Notes: generated from the letters alone by a model not told the origin. A stretch of DNA of 64,000 nt from Thermogemmatispora sp042408965 (GCA_042408965.1 JBHOQN010000170.1:33578-97577); one strand, 5' to 3'. Counted from the stretch's first letter, positions 11,602 to 20,191 are shown. Program-made: numbers and translations.

Positions 11602-12239
11602 TGGAGTAACCCCTCATGCTCGAAAAAGATATGAACCAGCTCCCAGAGGATATGATAGAGGGTCTCATGGACCTCCTGGATGACCAGGGGATCGTCCGAG
11701 GGGACGACAAAGCGAAAGTCGACGCTCTCCGCCGTCAGCTCCTCGCCGCCGCTACCGAGCATGGCAATGCTGAGTAGCCCCAGCTTCCGGGCCTGCGCAA
11801 GCGCGGCCAGCACGTTGGCGCAGCGCCCATCGGGGGAGAAGCCCAGGGCGATGTCCTGCGGCCGCGCCAGTACGCGCAACTGTTCGCTGAAGGGCATCTC
11901 TGCCCGCCCGCCGGCCATGAGGCCGCTGATGGTGGCGCTATCGTTGGTCAGCGCCAGCGCTGGCAAGGCTCGCTTGCCGACGATGACCGGATGGACGAAC
12001 TCCACCGAGACATGCTGGGCATCGGTCGCCCAGGCCCCATTGCCAAAGGCCAGCAGCCGGCCACCCTGGTGAAAGCGGCGCGCCATCGCCCAGCAGGCCT
12101 CGGCGATCTGTGCCGCCTCGCGCTCGAAGAAGACCTGTGGCACGCTGGTGCTGAGGGCAAAACGCTGCTCAAGCAGCGCGGCGCTCACCTGCTGCTCTCT
12201 TTTCTCTGCCTCCACGGCGCTCGCGCTCCTCTCACTCAA
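11598..12239 (-). CDS. SIS-domain protein with altered ligand loops (second paralogue)
   Basis: A 213-residue SIS protein, clearly a paralogue of the 10581-11282 product: it shares FGNG..TDAQ, the HP motif, ALTND and VIQEVHETLYHILWELVH. The residues that bind sugar phosphate differ: FGNGGSTTDAQ of the other copy is here FGNGAWATDAQ, and the Ser/Thr-rich second loop (STSGNS) is here SPDGRC. It is therefore probably non-catalytic, or uses another ligand. It overlaps hypC upstream by 8 bases and the HypC-like gene downstream by 4, so it belongs to the operon. A heteromer with the active paralogue is possible. Confidence 0.82.
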   Translation of the reverse strand: MSERSASAVEAEKREQQVSAALLEQRFALSTSVPQVFFEREAAQIAEACWAMARRFHQGGRLLAFGNGAWATDAQHVSVEFVHPVIVGKRALPALALTNDSATISGLMAGGRAEMPFSEQLRVLARPQDIALGFSPDGRCANVLAALAQARKLGLLSIAMLGSGGEELTAESVDFRFVVPSDDPLVIQEVHETLYHILWELVHIFFEHEGLLQ

Positions 12240-12504
12240 TCTGACTGGTGTGCAGCAGTTTCAGCTCGTCCGTATAGACTTCGCCCATCATCTGCAGGGC
12301 TTTGAGCGTCTCCTGGGCCTCCTCTTCGTCGATTTTGCTCATGGCAAAGCCCACGTGGATCAGCACCCAGTCGCCGGGGGCGATCCCCTCGGAGCGTACC
12401 AGCGCGACGCTGACGTTGCGCTTGACGCCCGAGACGTCAACACGGGCGATGGAATTGGCATCATCGACGATTGCGAGCACCCGTCCCGGAATCCCCAGAC
12501 ACAT
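12232..12504 (-). CDS. hypC: Hydrogenase maturation chaperone HypC
   Basis: The 90-residue protein begins MCLGIPGRVLAI, the invariant N-terminus whose Cys2 binds the Fe(CN)2CO unit and the large-subunit precursor. The end WVLIHVGFAMSKIDEEEA is also canonical. With HypD it transfers the iron unit to HhyL. It lies 48 bases after hypF and overlaps the next gene by 8 bases. Confidence 0.96.
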   Translation of the reverse strand: MCLGIPGRVLAIVDDANSIARVDVSGVKRNVSVALVRSEGIAPGDWVLIHVGFAMSKIDEEEAQETLKALQMMGEVYTDELKLLHTSQIE

Positions 12505-12552
12505 CTTCTGGCTCCTCTCTCTTGCTAGCTGAGCTGACTGAAAGGCGATCCT

Positions 12553-14982
12553 TCACTTCAGCGCTCGCTCTGGCGCCTGCGTTGTAGCGCCCGCCTCTGC
12601 CAGGCGCGCCGCCGCAACCGCCATCTGACCGAGGCTGAGGCCGCCGTCGTTGGGCGGGACCAGCCGGTTGATATAGACCACGAATCCCCGTTGTTCGAGA
12701 TCAGCAAGCAGGTGTTCCAGCAGCAGGCGGTTCTGAAAGACGCCCCCACTGAGGGCCACCTGCGCAACACCGCTCTGCTGGCGCAGCCTCTCGCAGACCC
12801 CGGCCAGCATGGCGGCGATGGATCGATGGAAACGCCAGGCAATATGCGCCGGTGCGACGCCGTGCTGGATATCCTCAACCAGCGCACGCACCAGCGGCGC
12901 CACGTCAAGCTGCAGTTCGCCAGCAGCCTCGCTGTAGTACGCATAGGGATAGAGGCGCGGGGGCGCCTCCTCCTCGGTCTGGGCCGCCTCGGCCGCAAGG
13001 ATCTCCAGCTCGACGGCCGCCTGACCCTCGTAGAGTACCTCGTCGCGCACGCTCAGCAGGGCAGCGATGGCATCGAAGAGCCGGCCCAGACTGGAGGTCA
13101 GCGGCGCATGCAGCCGGCGCGCGATCATCTGCGCCAGAATGCGCCAGGTGCTGCGATCAAGGCGCTGCGTAAAGGGGATGTCCAGCCGCAGAAAGCTCTC
13201 GCCGTAAGCGCGCGCCAGATAGACGGCCGCCATGCGCCAGGGCTGGCGGACGGCCTGCTCGCCTCCCGGCAGGGGCACGTACTCCAGATGGGCCAGGCGC
13301 CTGAAATCACGCAGATCGGCCAGCAGGATCTCGCCACCCCAGATGGCCCCATCGGTTCCGTAGCCCGTGCCATCGGCGGCGATGCCGAGCACGGGTCCGC
13401 TGAGGCCGTGCTCGGCCAGCACGCTGGCGATGTGGGCATGATGGTGCTGGACCCCGATCTTCTGGGCAATCGGACTATCGAAGGCATACTTTGTGGCCAG
13501 ATAGTCGGGATGCAGATCATAGGCCAGCGCCTCAGGCGAGATATCGAAGAGCCGCTGGAAATGCAGGATGCCCTCCCGGAAGGAGGTCAGCGTCTCTAGA
13601 TTCTCCAGATCTCCGATGTGATGACCGACGAGGGCCTGACGGCCTTTACCCAGGCAGAAAGTGTTCTTGAGGTGACCGCCGCAGGCCAGCAGGGGCATGG
13701 GCAGCTCGAAGGCCAGGCTGATCGGCTCAGGCACGTAGCCACGCGAACGCCGGAAGAGCTGCTCTCCGCCGGCTACGATGCGCGTCACACTGTCGTCGCA
13801 GCGTATGTGAATGGCACGAGTGTGCGTGAGCATGCCGTCGGCGATGCCGGCCAGGCGCCGACGTGCGTCGTCGTCGCGGTAGGCGATCGGTTCCTCGCTG
13901 ACGTTGCCGCTGGTCATCACCAGCGCCGGCAGACGGCCAGGAGGGAGACACGCCGCAACAGCGCGCAGCAGCAGATGGTGCAGGGGCGTGTAGGGCAGCA
14001 TCAGCCCCAGCGTGCGATAGCCGGGAGCCACCCCCGGCGCGATGAGGCAATCGGCACGCTGTTCCAGAAGCACAATGGGCCGGCGACGCGACTCCAGCAC
14101 GGCCGCCTCCTGCTCGGAGATCTCGCAGAGCCGGCGCGCCGTCTCCAGATCGGGCACCATCAGGGCAAAGGGCCGGGCCTCGCGATGCTTTCGTCGGCGC
14201 AACCGCTGGACCGCGGCCGCATGGAGGGCGTCACAGGCCAGATGATAGCCGCCCAGCCCCTTGATGGCCAGAATGGCCCCCTCCGCCAGGAGACGGGCGG
14301 CGGCCTCAATAGGAGCGCGCTCGCTCTCCCCCAACTCGGTCAGCCGGAGCTGCAGAGCTTCATCCCAGACCTCCAGCGCCACCTGCGGACCACAGCGCGG
14401 ACAGGCGTTGGGCTGCGCATGAAAACGCCGGTTGGCGGGGTCTTCATACTCCGTCCGACAGGCCTCGCACATTGGGAAGACGCGCATCGTCGTCTGCTCA
14501 CGGTCATAGGGGACATCTTCAATGATTGTGAAGCGTGGTCCACAATTCGTACAATTTATGAATGGATAGAAGTAGCGGCGATCCTGGGGATCAAAGAGTT
14601 CGCGCAGGCAGTCGACACAGGTCGCCGTATCGGGCGAGATCAGCGCGCTGCGCTCCAGGGCCTCCCGGCTGTGGGCAATGACAAAGGCTCGATCATGGCA
14701 GGGAGCCAGCTCCTCCACCTCGCAGTGCTCGATGCGTGCCAGAGGTGGAGCCTCAGTGAGCAGGGCCTCGCGAAAGCCTTCCAGCGCCGCAGCCGCTCCC
14801 TCGACCTCGATCGTCACGCCACGGCTATCATTGAAGACGAAGCCTGTCAGGCCAGAGCGCCGCGCCAGCGCATAGACAAAGGGCCGGAAACCAACGCCCT
14901 GGACGATGCCCTGGACAGTGATGCGCTGCCGCCGCAACAGCGACACAGCCAGGGGCGCTCCCGAACGACCAGCAGATGTCAT
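12553..14982 (-). CDS. hypF: Carbamoyltransferase HypF
   Basis: HypF makes carbamoyl-AMP from carbamoyl phosphate and carbamoylates HypE. The 809 residues show the full order: acylphosphatase domain (about 20-107; GIVQGVGFRPFVY at 25-37), two zinc-finger units (Cys122/125 with Cys144/147, then CEAC and CPRC), YrdC-like domain (about 220-400, KGLGGYHLACDA) and the Kae1/HypF C-terminal domain with VQHHHAHIASVLAEHG and LSGGVFQNRLL. Length is slightly above the usual 750-780. Its start overlaps the hypB stop by 4 bases. Confidence 0.97.
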   Translation of the reverse strand: MTSAGRSGAPLAVSLLRRQRITVQGIVQGVGFRPFVYALARRSGLTGFVFNDSRGVTIEVEGAAAALEGFREALLTEAPPLARIEHCEVEELAPCHDRAFVIAHSREALERSALISPDTATCVDCLRELFDPQDRRYFYPFINCTNCGPRFTIIEDVPYDREQTTMRVFPMCEACRTEYEDPANRRFHAQPNACPRCGPQVALEVWDEALQLRLTELGESERAPIEAAARLLAEGAILAIKGLGGYHLACDALHAAAVQRLRRRKHREARPFALMVPDLETARRLCEISEQEAAVLESRRRPIVLLEQRADCLIAPGVAPGYRTLGLMLPYTPLHHLLLRAVAACLPPGRLPALVMTSGNVSEEPIAYRDDDARRRLAGIADGMLTHTRAIHIRCDDSVTRIVAGGEQLFRRSRGYVPEPISLAFELPMPLLACGGHLKNTFCLGKGRQALVGHHIGDLENLETLTSFREGILHFQRLFDISPEALAYDLHPDYLATKYAFDSPIAQKIGVQHHHAHIASVLAEHGLSGPVLGIAADGTGYGTDGAIWGGEILLADLRDFRRLAHLEYVPLPGGEQAVRQPWRMAAVYLARAYGESFLRLDIPFTQRLDRSTWRILAQMIARRLHAPLTSSLGRLFDAIAALLSVRDEVLYEGQAAVELEILAAEAAQTEEEAPPRLYPYAYYSEAAGELQLDVAPLVRALVEDIQHGVAPAHIAWRFHRSIAAMLAGVCERLRQQSGVAQVALSGGVFQNRLLLEHLLADLEQRGFVVYINRLVPPNDGGLSLGQMAVAAARLAEAGATTQAPERALK

Positions 14983-15704
14983 GGGTGAGCACCTCCCTGC
15001 TGCACGCCGTCAGCCAGCATCTGGCCGCTTGCGGACGGCGGCAGTGCACCCTCGGCGGACCGAGCGAAGGCGAGCAGCCAGTCGCACCAGGTCTCCAGGC
15101 CGGCGGCGCTGCGGCAGCTGAGCGTGAAGATCTGTAGCTGCGGATTGACGGCCAACGCCTGGGCGCGCACGCGCGCCAGATCGTAGTCCACATAGGGCAA
15201 CAGATCCAGCTTGTTGATCAGCATCACCCGCGAGGCCGCAAAGATCTGGGGGTACTTGGCCGGCTTTTCATCGCCCTCGGTTGTGCAGACCATCACGGCG
15301 CGCAGGTCCTCGCCCAGATCCCAGGCCGCCGGGCAGACGAGATTGCCGATATTCTCGATGAAGAGCAGGTCGATGCGGGCCAGATCGAGCTGCGCCAGCG
15401 CATCGTGCACCATGTGCGCCTCCAGATGACAGGCGCCGCGCGTGTTGATCTGGACCACCTGGGCGCCCGCCGCCTCGATGCGCTCCCCATCAAGGCTGGT
15501 CTCAATATCGCCCTCGATTACCCCCACGGCCAGCCTGCCGCGCAGCGCAGCCACGCTGCGTTCGAGCAGGGTGGTCTTGCCGGCCCCTGGTGCGCTCATC
15601 AGATTGATACAGCGCACACCGGCGGCGGCCAGCTCGTGACGAATCTCGGCGGCCACGTTCTCGTTCGCGGCCAGCAGATGTCTGGCAATCGTCACTCTGG
15701 GCAT
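14979..15704 (-). CDS. hypB: Nickel-insertion GTPase HypB
   Basis: The 241-residue G protein delivers nickel to the hydrogenase large subunit with HypA. It has the P-loop SAPGAGKT (37-44), the G2/G3 region with EGDIETSLDGERI, the metal-site GACHLEAHMV, the FIENIGNLVCPA strand and NKLD for guanine recognition. It has no N-terminal His-rich or CxxCGC nickel-storage segment, so it can only load, not stockpile, nickel. It overlaps hypA by 13 bases and hypF by 4. Confidence 0.96.
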   Translation of the reverse strand: MPRVTIARHLLAANENVAAEIRHELAAAGVRCINLMSAPGAGKTTLLERSVAALRGRLAVGVIEGDIETSLDGERIEAAGAQVVQINTRGACHLEAHMVHDALAQLDLARIDLLFIENIGNLVCPAAWDLGEDLRAVMVCTTEGDEKPAKYPQIFAASRVMLINKLDLLPYVDYDLARVRAQALAVNPQLQIFTLSCRSAAGLETWCDWLLAFARSAEGALPPSASGQMLADGVQQGGAHP

Positions 15705-16090
15705 ACGTCCCGCTCCTCGTCTGAGCCCACGCGAGCAGACTCAGCAGTTTCAATCTCCATATCGATGATCTGCAGCTCCAGACCTGAAATCACGCGCTCG
15801 GACCACACGCCACAGGTCGGACAGCGGACAACGAAGTGCTCAACGGCGAACGCACGGCCACAGCTCTCGCACCAGGCACGATGCGGCATCACCTCGACGA
15901 CCAGCCGCGCCCCCGCGAGAGTGGGCGTGAGCGCCGCCAGCGTCTCGAAGCAGAACGTCAGCGAGTCGACCTGTACCCCGCTGGCCTCGCCGATACGCAG
16001 GCGCACGCTCCGCACCCGCAGCGCCTCGCACTCCTCAGCCTTCGCCTCCAGGGCCTCGATCATGCTCTGAGCCAGCGCAAGCTCATGCAC
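15692..16090 (-). CDS. hypA: Nickel metallochaperone HypA
   Basis: The 132-residue protein starts MHELALAQSM, with His2 and Glu3 forming the Ni site, and has the zinc motif CESC and CPTC (about residues 73-76 and 89-92). The start is GTG at 16090, fixed by the need for MHE. An extra 20-residue acidic tail follows the usual end. It precedes and overlaps hypB. Confidence 0.95.
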   Translation of the reverse strand: MHELALAQSMIEALEAKAEECEALRVRSVRLRIGEASGVQVDSLTFCFETLAALTPTLAGARLVVEVMPHRAWCESCGRAFAVEHFVVRCPTCGVWSERVISGLELQIIDMEIETAESARVGSDEERDVCPE

Positions 16091-16133
16091 CGTCGCTTCC
16101 GCCTCTCAATACAACACAGCACTCCATGGCGCA

Positions 16134-16238
16134 CTACATCGCCCGAATGCGCATGTAGCGCTGAATATCGGGTAATTGCTGTCTGATGACCATCAACAGA
16201 GCAACGGCTATCAACAGTCCCAAGAACCATCTGATCAT
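16134..16238 (-). CDS. 34-residue single-helix peptide (DUF6893-like)
   Basis: A short frame between the maturation protease and hypA reads MIRWFLGLLIAVALLMVI followed by RQQLPDIQRYMRIRAM. It has a membrane helix, a basic C-terminus and a fitting ribosome-binding site (AGGAG, 7 bases before the ATG). It resembles the small proteins grouped as DUF6893 (hydrophobic start, then an LPDIxRYLRIR-like end), which I recall from actinobacterial genomes. It may tether or regulate the otherwise soluble hydrogenase at the membrane; this is inference. It fills the 201-base gap between the two genes. Confidence 0.65.
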   Translation of the reverse strand: MIRWFLGLLIAVALLMVIRQQLPDIQRYMRIRAM

Positions 16239-16291
16239 GAGCGTTCTCCTCTTCAGATAGACAGCGACAGAGACTCAACACTGCCCCCTCA

Positions 16292-16858
16292 TCAGGAGCA
16301 GCGACCGGCCGGCGAGCAGAGCCGCTCGACCAGCGTATCCAGTAGACTGACGGCCCCACTCACGGCGGCCTGCACCGGAGCGCTCAACCCCATCTGCAGG
16401 TCCTCCTCGGCCTCCTCCTCAGCGGACGCAGGGGAGGCCGGCTCACAGCCCACCAGCAGCGTCGGACGTGGGGGCGCCCCCAACGCCCTGGCAAAGGCCA
16501 GCACGCGCAGCGGGTCCATGCTATGCGCCTCCAGCGCCAGACGACCAGCAGCCAGTCCCTCCTCAGGGGCGATGGCCGGCAGCTCCGGCTGCAGCAGATA
16601 GAGCGTGCCCGGCCTGCCACCACGCGGCACGGCATCCACGAGGATCAGCGCATCATAGGCTTCGAGCAGGGCATAGGCCAGCTCCATGCCACGGATGCCG
16701 AAGTCCACGACCTCGACGCCGCGAGGATAGCGGCCCTGGATCTGGCGCGCCACCGCGCAGCCGAAGCCATCGTCTCCCAGAAAGATATTGCCAATACAGG
16801 CGATCAGAATGCGGCGTTCGGCGGGACGTGACTCCGCAACCTCCTGATGCTCGCTCAT
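16292..16858 (-). CDS. Hydrogenase maturation endopeptidase (HybD/HyaD type)
   Basis: This Ni-dependent protease removes the C-terminal peptide of the large subunit once nickel is in. The 188 residues have the family start ILIACIGNIFLGDDGFG with the metal-binding Asp, the second Asp in ILVDAVPRGG and a C-terminal His (EAHSMDP, about residue 112). A Glu-rich stretch near residues 146-152 and a short C-terminal extension are extra. It should act on HhyL after His577. Its ATG overlaps the stop of the 116-aa gene by 4 bases. Confidence 0.93.
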   Translation of the reverse strand: MSEHQEVAESRPAERRILIACIGNIFLGDDGFGCAVARQIQGRYPRGVEVVDFGIRGMELAYALLEAYDALILVDAVPRGGRPGTLYLLQPELPAIAPEEGLAAGRLALEAHSMDPLRVLAFARALGAPPRPTLLVGCEPASPASAEEEAEEDLQMGLSAPVQAAVSGAVSLLDTLVERLCSPAGRCS

Positions 16859-17205
16859 CGCGCTTCCTCCCCCTCAGTGAGCGGCTCAACCTCGTCAGGA
16901 AAGAAGAAGAAGCGATGCCCCGGCAGCACGCGCTCGTCCCACTGCTCACGGCCAGGATCATCGTCGAGCGTCACCACGAGGTAGAGGCGGTTCTCGAAAT
17001 CTTGCTGGATCTGCTCGACCCGGGCCGTGCGGCCCTCCAGAAACAGATCGATGGCGTCGCTGAGCCGCCCCAGACGGGTGCGCGCAGGACACAAACGCAG
17101 GCGGGTGCCGGCGCGGACCTCCCTCCCCGCGATCAGAATGACCGCGGGCGGCGGCGGATCCTCGCCGGGGAAGGCTGGCATCCCCTCGCAATCGGAGAAC
17201 CTCAT
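16855..17205 (-). CDS. Conserved hydrogenase-cluster protein, 116 aa
   Basis: No catalytic motif is visible. The protein has a small beta-rich look: VILIAGREVRAGTRLRL, FLEGRTARVEQIQQDFENR, VVTLDDDPGREQ, and an aromatic end GHRFFFFPDEVEPL. Proteins of this pattern occur beside the protease gene in actinobacterial group 1h hydrogenase loci (from memory). It overlaps both neighbours by 4 bases, so it is translated with them. Role unknown. Confidence 0.8.
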   Translation of the reverse strand: MRFSDCEGMPAFPGEDPPPPAVILIAGREVRAGTRLRLCPARTRLGRLSDAIDLFLEGRTARVEQIQQDFENRLYLVVTLDDDPGREQWDERVLPGHRFFFFPDEVEPLTEGEEAR

Positions 17206-18233
17206 GGCGCGCCCTCCTCGACCGGCCCCAGCCCGCGAAGCGTGCCGTGGAGCTGCATCAACTCCTCAGCTGTGAGCCGCTCGGCGCGTTCGAGGAGCGC
17301 ACGCGCCCGCTCATCCCCGCGGCGGATCTGCTCTTTCTCCTCATCCGTCAGTGTCATGATACGCAGCGTCAGAAGCTCATCGATCTCCGTGCCATCGAAG
17401 AGAGGGCCGAGGCTCTCCGGCGCGATCTGCGGATAATCGTCGAGAATGATCGGCGAGGAGAGCAGCGTCTCACGCTCGCCAGGCGCGCCGACCAGTACAG
17501 GCCAGGTGCCACTGTTGCGACAGGTCTCGGCGAGATGGCGCAGCTCAGCGGGTGGATCGGTCAGTGAGACGAAGGCGGCCCCTCGCGCCTGCAGGATGGT
17601 ATGCGTCGAGATACAGGCCGCAAGCAGGGCCTCCTGAGTGCGCAGGCTGGTCACCTCGGCATCAGGAAGTACGCTGGTATTGGCGATGCAGACGCCGAGC
17701 TTGAAGACCTGCCCGGCGAGCTGCTCTGCGCTTACGGCGACCTCACCTGTCAAGGCTCGCTGCTCGCGCACGATAAAGTCCCCTACCAGCCGATCCTGCT
17801 CCATCAACCGCCGCGCAGGGAAAGCAAAGCTCAGGCGCTGCGTCTCTCGCAGCAACACGCTCAACGGCAGCGGCGGCGTACTGATCGTGCGCTCGACCCC
17901 CTCCTCCCAGGCGTCCTCGACGCCGCCGCGGCCCCCTTCCCAGGCGAGCCGCTCCCCCGCACCTGACGAGCCTTCGCGCGTCCGCTGCAGCAGATGGAGA
18001 AAGCGCACGTGCACGGTGAGCAACGGGTCCATTCCCTGCTCTGCCGTCAGCAGGCATTCAGTTCGCATCTGCCAGGGTTCCATCCCCCCACCAGCCTCGC
18101 TATAGGCGCGCGGATAGACGACGCCGTAGGTCCAGCGCTGACGATTCTTCAGCGCCGAGTGCCGATAGGGGTAGAGCAGATAGCCCTCGTAGAGGACCGC
18201 ATCGGCAATCGCACGTACCTCTTCCAGCTTCAT
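17202..18233 (-). CDS. Conserved hydrogenase-cluster protein, 343 aa
   Basis: The chosen ATG 18233 (MKLEEVRAIADAVLYEGY) overlaps the TGA of the upstream gene (ATGA), better than an in-frame start 11 codons earlier. The 343-residue protein has an N-terminal LYEGYLLYPYR and RWTYGVVYPR region, a central CIANTSVLPDAEVTSLRTQE and a well-conserved end LSSPIILDDYPQIAPESLG and LFDGTEIDELLTLRIMTLTD. I recall this family as a constant companion of group 1h hydrogenases in Actinobacteria, without assigned function. No transmembrane or metal motif is seen. Confidence 0.85.
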   Translation of the reverse strand: MKLEEVRAIADAVLYEGYLLYPYRHSALKNRQRWTYGVVYPRAYSEAGGGMEPWQMRTECLLTAEQGMDPLLTVHVRFLHLLQRTREGSSGAGERLAWEGGRGGVEDAWEEGVERTISTPPLPLSVLLRETQRLSFAFPARRLMEQDRLVGDFIVREQRALTGEVAVSAEQLAGQVFKLGVCIANTSVLPDAEVTSLRTQEALLAACISTHTILQARGAAFVSLTDPPAELRHLAETCRNSGTWPVLVGAPGERETLLSSPIILDDYPQIAPESLGPLFDGTEIDELLTLRIMTLTDEEKEQIRRGDERARALLERAERLTAEELMQLHGTLRGLGPVEEGAP

Positions 18234-18889
18234 GGCCTCACCTTCTCTTCTGACTGACCAGCACACTCCAGCAGGCGCAGCAGCGCCTCCTCCCAGGTAG
18301 GCAGGCCGTGCGCCGCTTTATAGGCGGCGAGCCGATCAAAGATGGTCTTGTGGAGGCGAATCCAGGCGCTCTGCGGGTAGAAGCGCGCTATGGTCTCTCG
18401 CCAGAGGCTGAGCGGAAGGCCATAGGTGGCCTCCCGAGACCAGGGCACCTGCGCCACCTGGAGATCACCTTCCATGTCACGGTAAAAGATCGTGCCGCTG
18501 AAGAGAAAGGTCAGCGGGATCTCTCCATCCTGCAGTGCGTCAAAATACTTCGTGCTGACTACCTCGAAATCGTAGCTGCAGGGAACAGGGAGATCGACCA
18601 GTGTCTCCTCCTCGAAGGCCGGCACCACCAGGCTGGCGTGCGTCCAGAGCAGCGCATGCAGCGTCTCTCCCCAGCGCCGTGGCTCCCCAAAGACCTCCAG
18701 CAGGCGCGCCTGAGCTTCGGGGCCGTACCTCCGACGGGTGGTCTCGATCTGGATCTGACAGCGCAGGGCAACGCTCTGGACCGGCTCGTGGGCGCGGGCG
18801 TTCACGATGCGCAGCTTGAAGCAGAGCAGCGGCACAGCGGCAAAGGCCGGAACCTGCGCGCCAACGACCTCAAAACTCAGGTCTGGCAT
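18230..18889 (-). CDS. DUF6084-like hydrogenase-cluster protein
   Basis: From ATG 18889 (MPDLSFEVVGAQVPAF) the protein has 219 residues. GAGGAGGG lies 5 bases upstream; the frame extends 27 codons further but into an Arg/Gly-rich sequence overlapping the previous gene more deeply. It looks beta-rich: LRCQIQIETTRRRY, VDLPVPCSYDFEVVSTKYF, IPLTFLFSGTIFY, then VPWSREATYGLPLSLWRE. This pattern fits the DUF6084 family of actinobacterial hydrogenase loci. It overlaps both neighbours. Function unknown. Confidence 0.8.
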   Translation of the reverse strand: MPDLSFEVVGAQVPAFAAVPLLCFKLRIVNARAHEPVQSVALRCQIQIETTRRRYGPEAQARLLEVFGEPRRWGETLHALLWTHASLVVPAFEEETLVDLPVPCSYDFEVVSTKYFDALQDGEIPLTFLFSGTIFYRDMEGDLQVAQVPWSREATYGLPLSLWRETIARFYPQSAWIRLHKTIFDRLAAYKAAHGLPTWEEALLRLLECAGQSEEKVRP

Positions 18890-19586
18890 GGGGCCCTCCT
18901 CGCACAACCTGAGACCTGGCGCGCAGCTCGGCGAAAAAGGCCGCGATCGCCCGCCGCGCCTCCTCGCCACCGCTCAGACCACGCCAGGCCCTACGAATCA
19001 CGCCCACCAGCCGATAACAGGCATCAATCGGCACCAGGTAGTACTCATCCGCCCCATGCACACGATTGATCAGCAGCGCCTCCACATCGGGAGCAAGGGT
19101 CTCTAGAATCGGATTCTCCTCTCGCAGGTGCGCCCACCGCTCCAGTGCCAGCAGCGACTCCGTAGCTCCCGCCGGCCCAGGATAGCAGGCCACCACCCGT
19201 CCCGCCGGCGTGCTCTCAAAGAGATAGGCCATCCCAACGGGGATCAGCAGCTCCTCCCAGACGGCCGCACTCATTTGAAACTCCTCCAGCGCCAGATAGC
19301 GCTCGGGAATCAGGCGATAGCGCGCCTGCGGCGCAGCCACGGACTCCCGGAAGAGGAGCGCGCAGGGATCACACACACAGAGCGCCTGACGCTGCAGAGG
19401 ATCGCAGAGATGACGGTGCTGCGCCGGCAGGGGGGCACTGCACAGCTCGCAGCGCTCCCGCGGTGCGCGCTGCAGGCGGCGCGCCTCCCCCACCAGACGG
19501 CGCAGCGCCTCCAGGGAGGCGACAGGAGACGGCGGCCGGAGATCGGAGCCCGAACGCTCCCCACGCGAAGCATCTGCTGCCATCAT
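18870..19586 (-). CDS. DUF5947-like protein with Cys4 site
   Basis: From ATG 19586 the protein has 238 residues; the stop of the NifU-like gene lies 3 bases upstream and GAGGTGAGG precedes the ATG. It carries CELCSAPLPAQHRHLCD and CVCDPCALLF (together about residues 51-82), a likely zinc- or iron-sulfur-binding knuckle, then RYRLIPERYLALEEFQM and a long helical part. It fits DUF5947, found in group 1h hydrogenase operons. Given its place beside hhyL and a NifU-like protein, cluster assembly or small-subunit maturation is a fair but untested idea. Confidence 0.82.
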   Translation of the reverse strand: MMAADASRGERSGSDLRPPSPVASLEALRRLVGEARRLQRAPRERCELCSAPLPAQHRHLCDPLQRQALCVCDPCALLFRESVAAPQARYRLIPERYLALEEFQMSAAVWEELLIPVGMAYLFESTPAGRVVACYPGPAGATESLLALERWAHLREENPILETLAPDVEALLINRVHGADEYYLVPIDACYRLVGVIRRAWRGLSGGEEARRAIAAFFAELRARSQVVRGGPHARPEF

Positions 19587-19588
19587 CC

Positions 19589-20191
19589 TCACCTCATCTC
19601 CGCGGGTCCAGCCGTCCGCTCGACGCCCCTCACCGAGCGCCGCCGCGGCATAAAGACCACGGGAACCGCAGTCGGCCGCGGCGGCGCGTTCACACCCTCC
19701 ACCTCCAGTCCCTGGAGATCGGGGACAGCGCGATAGAGCGCCTCCTCGATCGTCTGCACCAGCGTACGGGCCGAGGCCTGGCATCCGTGGCAGCTCCCCT
19801 CGAGTCGCAGGTGAGCCACCCCCTCCTCAACCCGCAGCAGCGTGACATCGCCCCCATGCGCGCGCAGCGTCGGCCGCAATGCAACGAGCGCACGCGCGAT
19901 GCGCTCCTCAAGCCCCAGTGGATGGAGATCGTGCAGCAGCAAGAGACCACCGATCAGCTCATCGCCAGCCAGTAACTCGATCAGGCGCAGCCCCGCAGGC
20001 GGCTGCCCCAATCCCTCCGTGCGGGCGATCAGCTCAAAAATACGTTCCAGACCCTCACCGTAGAACGCCACCACAGCCTGCAGCAGCTCCTGCGCGACCG
20101 CGCGCAGATGGGGATCAGGAAAGGCCTCCACCTCCTGCAGCAGACGCTCGATGCGCTCAGCGGGGTGGCCCTCCTGCGCGTCGTATGCCAT
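19589..20191 (-). CDS. NifU-like (NFU domain) protein
   Basis: The 200-residue protein has an N-terminal helical part (MAYDAQEGHPAERIERLLQE) and an NFU domain with RIARALVALRPTLRAHGGDV and LEGSCHGCQASARTL; the CHGC pair (about residues 140-143) would bridge an Fe-S cluster in an NFU dimer. It could donate clusters to HhyS. GGAGG is placed correctly for ATG 20191; an upstream in-frame GTG at 20341, two bases after the hhyL stop, would add 50 residues of non-family sequence. The operon position right behind hhyL is typical for group 1h loci. Confidence 0.85.
   Translation of the reverse strand: MAYDAQEGHPAERIERLLQEVEAFPDPHLRAVAQELLQAVVAFYGEGLERIFELIARTEGLGQPPAGLRLIELLAGDELIGGLLLLHDLHPLGLEERIARALVALRPTLRAHGGDVTLLRVEEGVAHLRLEGSCHGCQASARTLVQTIEEALYRAVPDLQGLEVEGVNAPPRPTAVPVVFMPRRRSVRGVERTAGPAEMR

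Noticed and set aside
13618..14988. Open frame (456 codons) opposite hypF
   Set aside because: Antisense shadow of a fully supported hypF; composition is Gln/His/Arg-rich without motifs.
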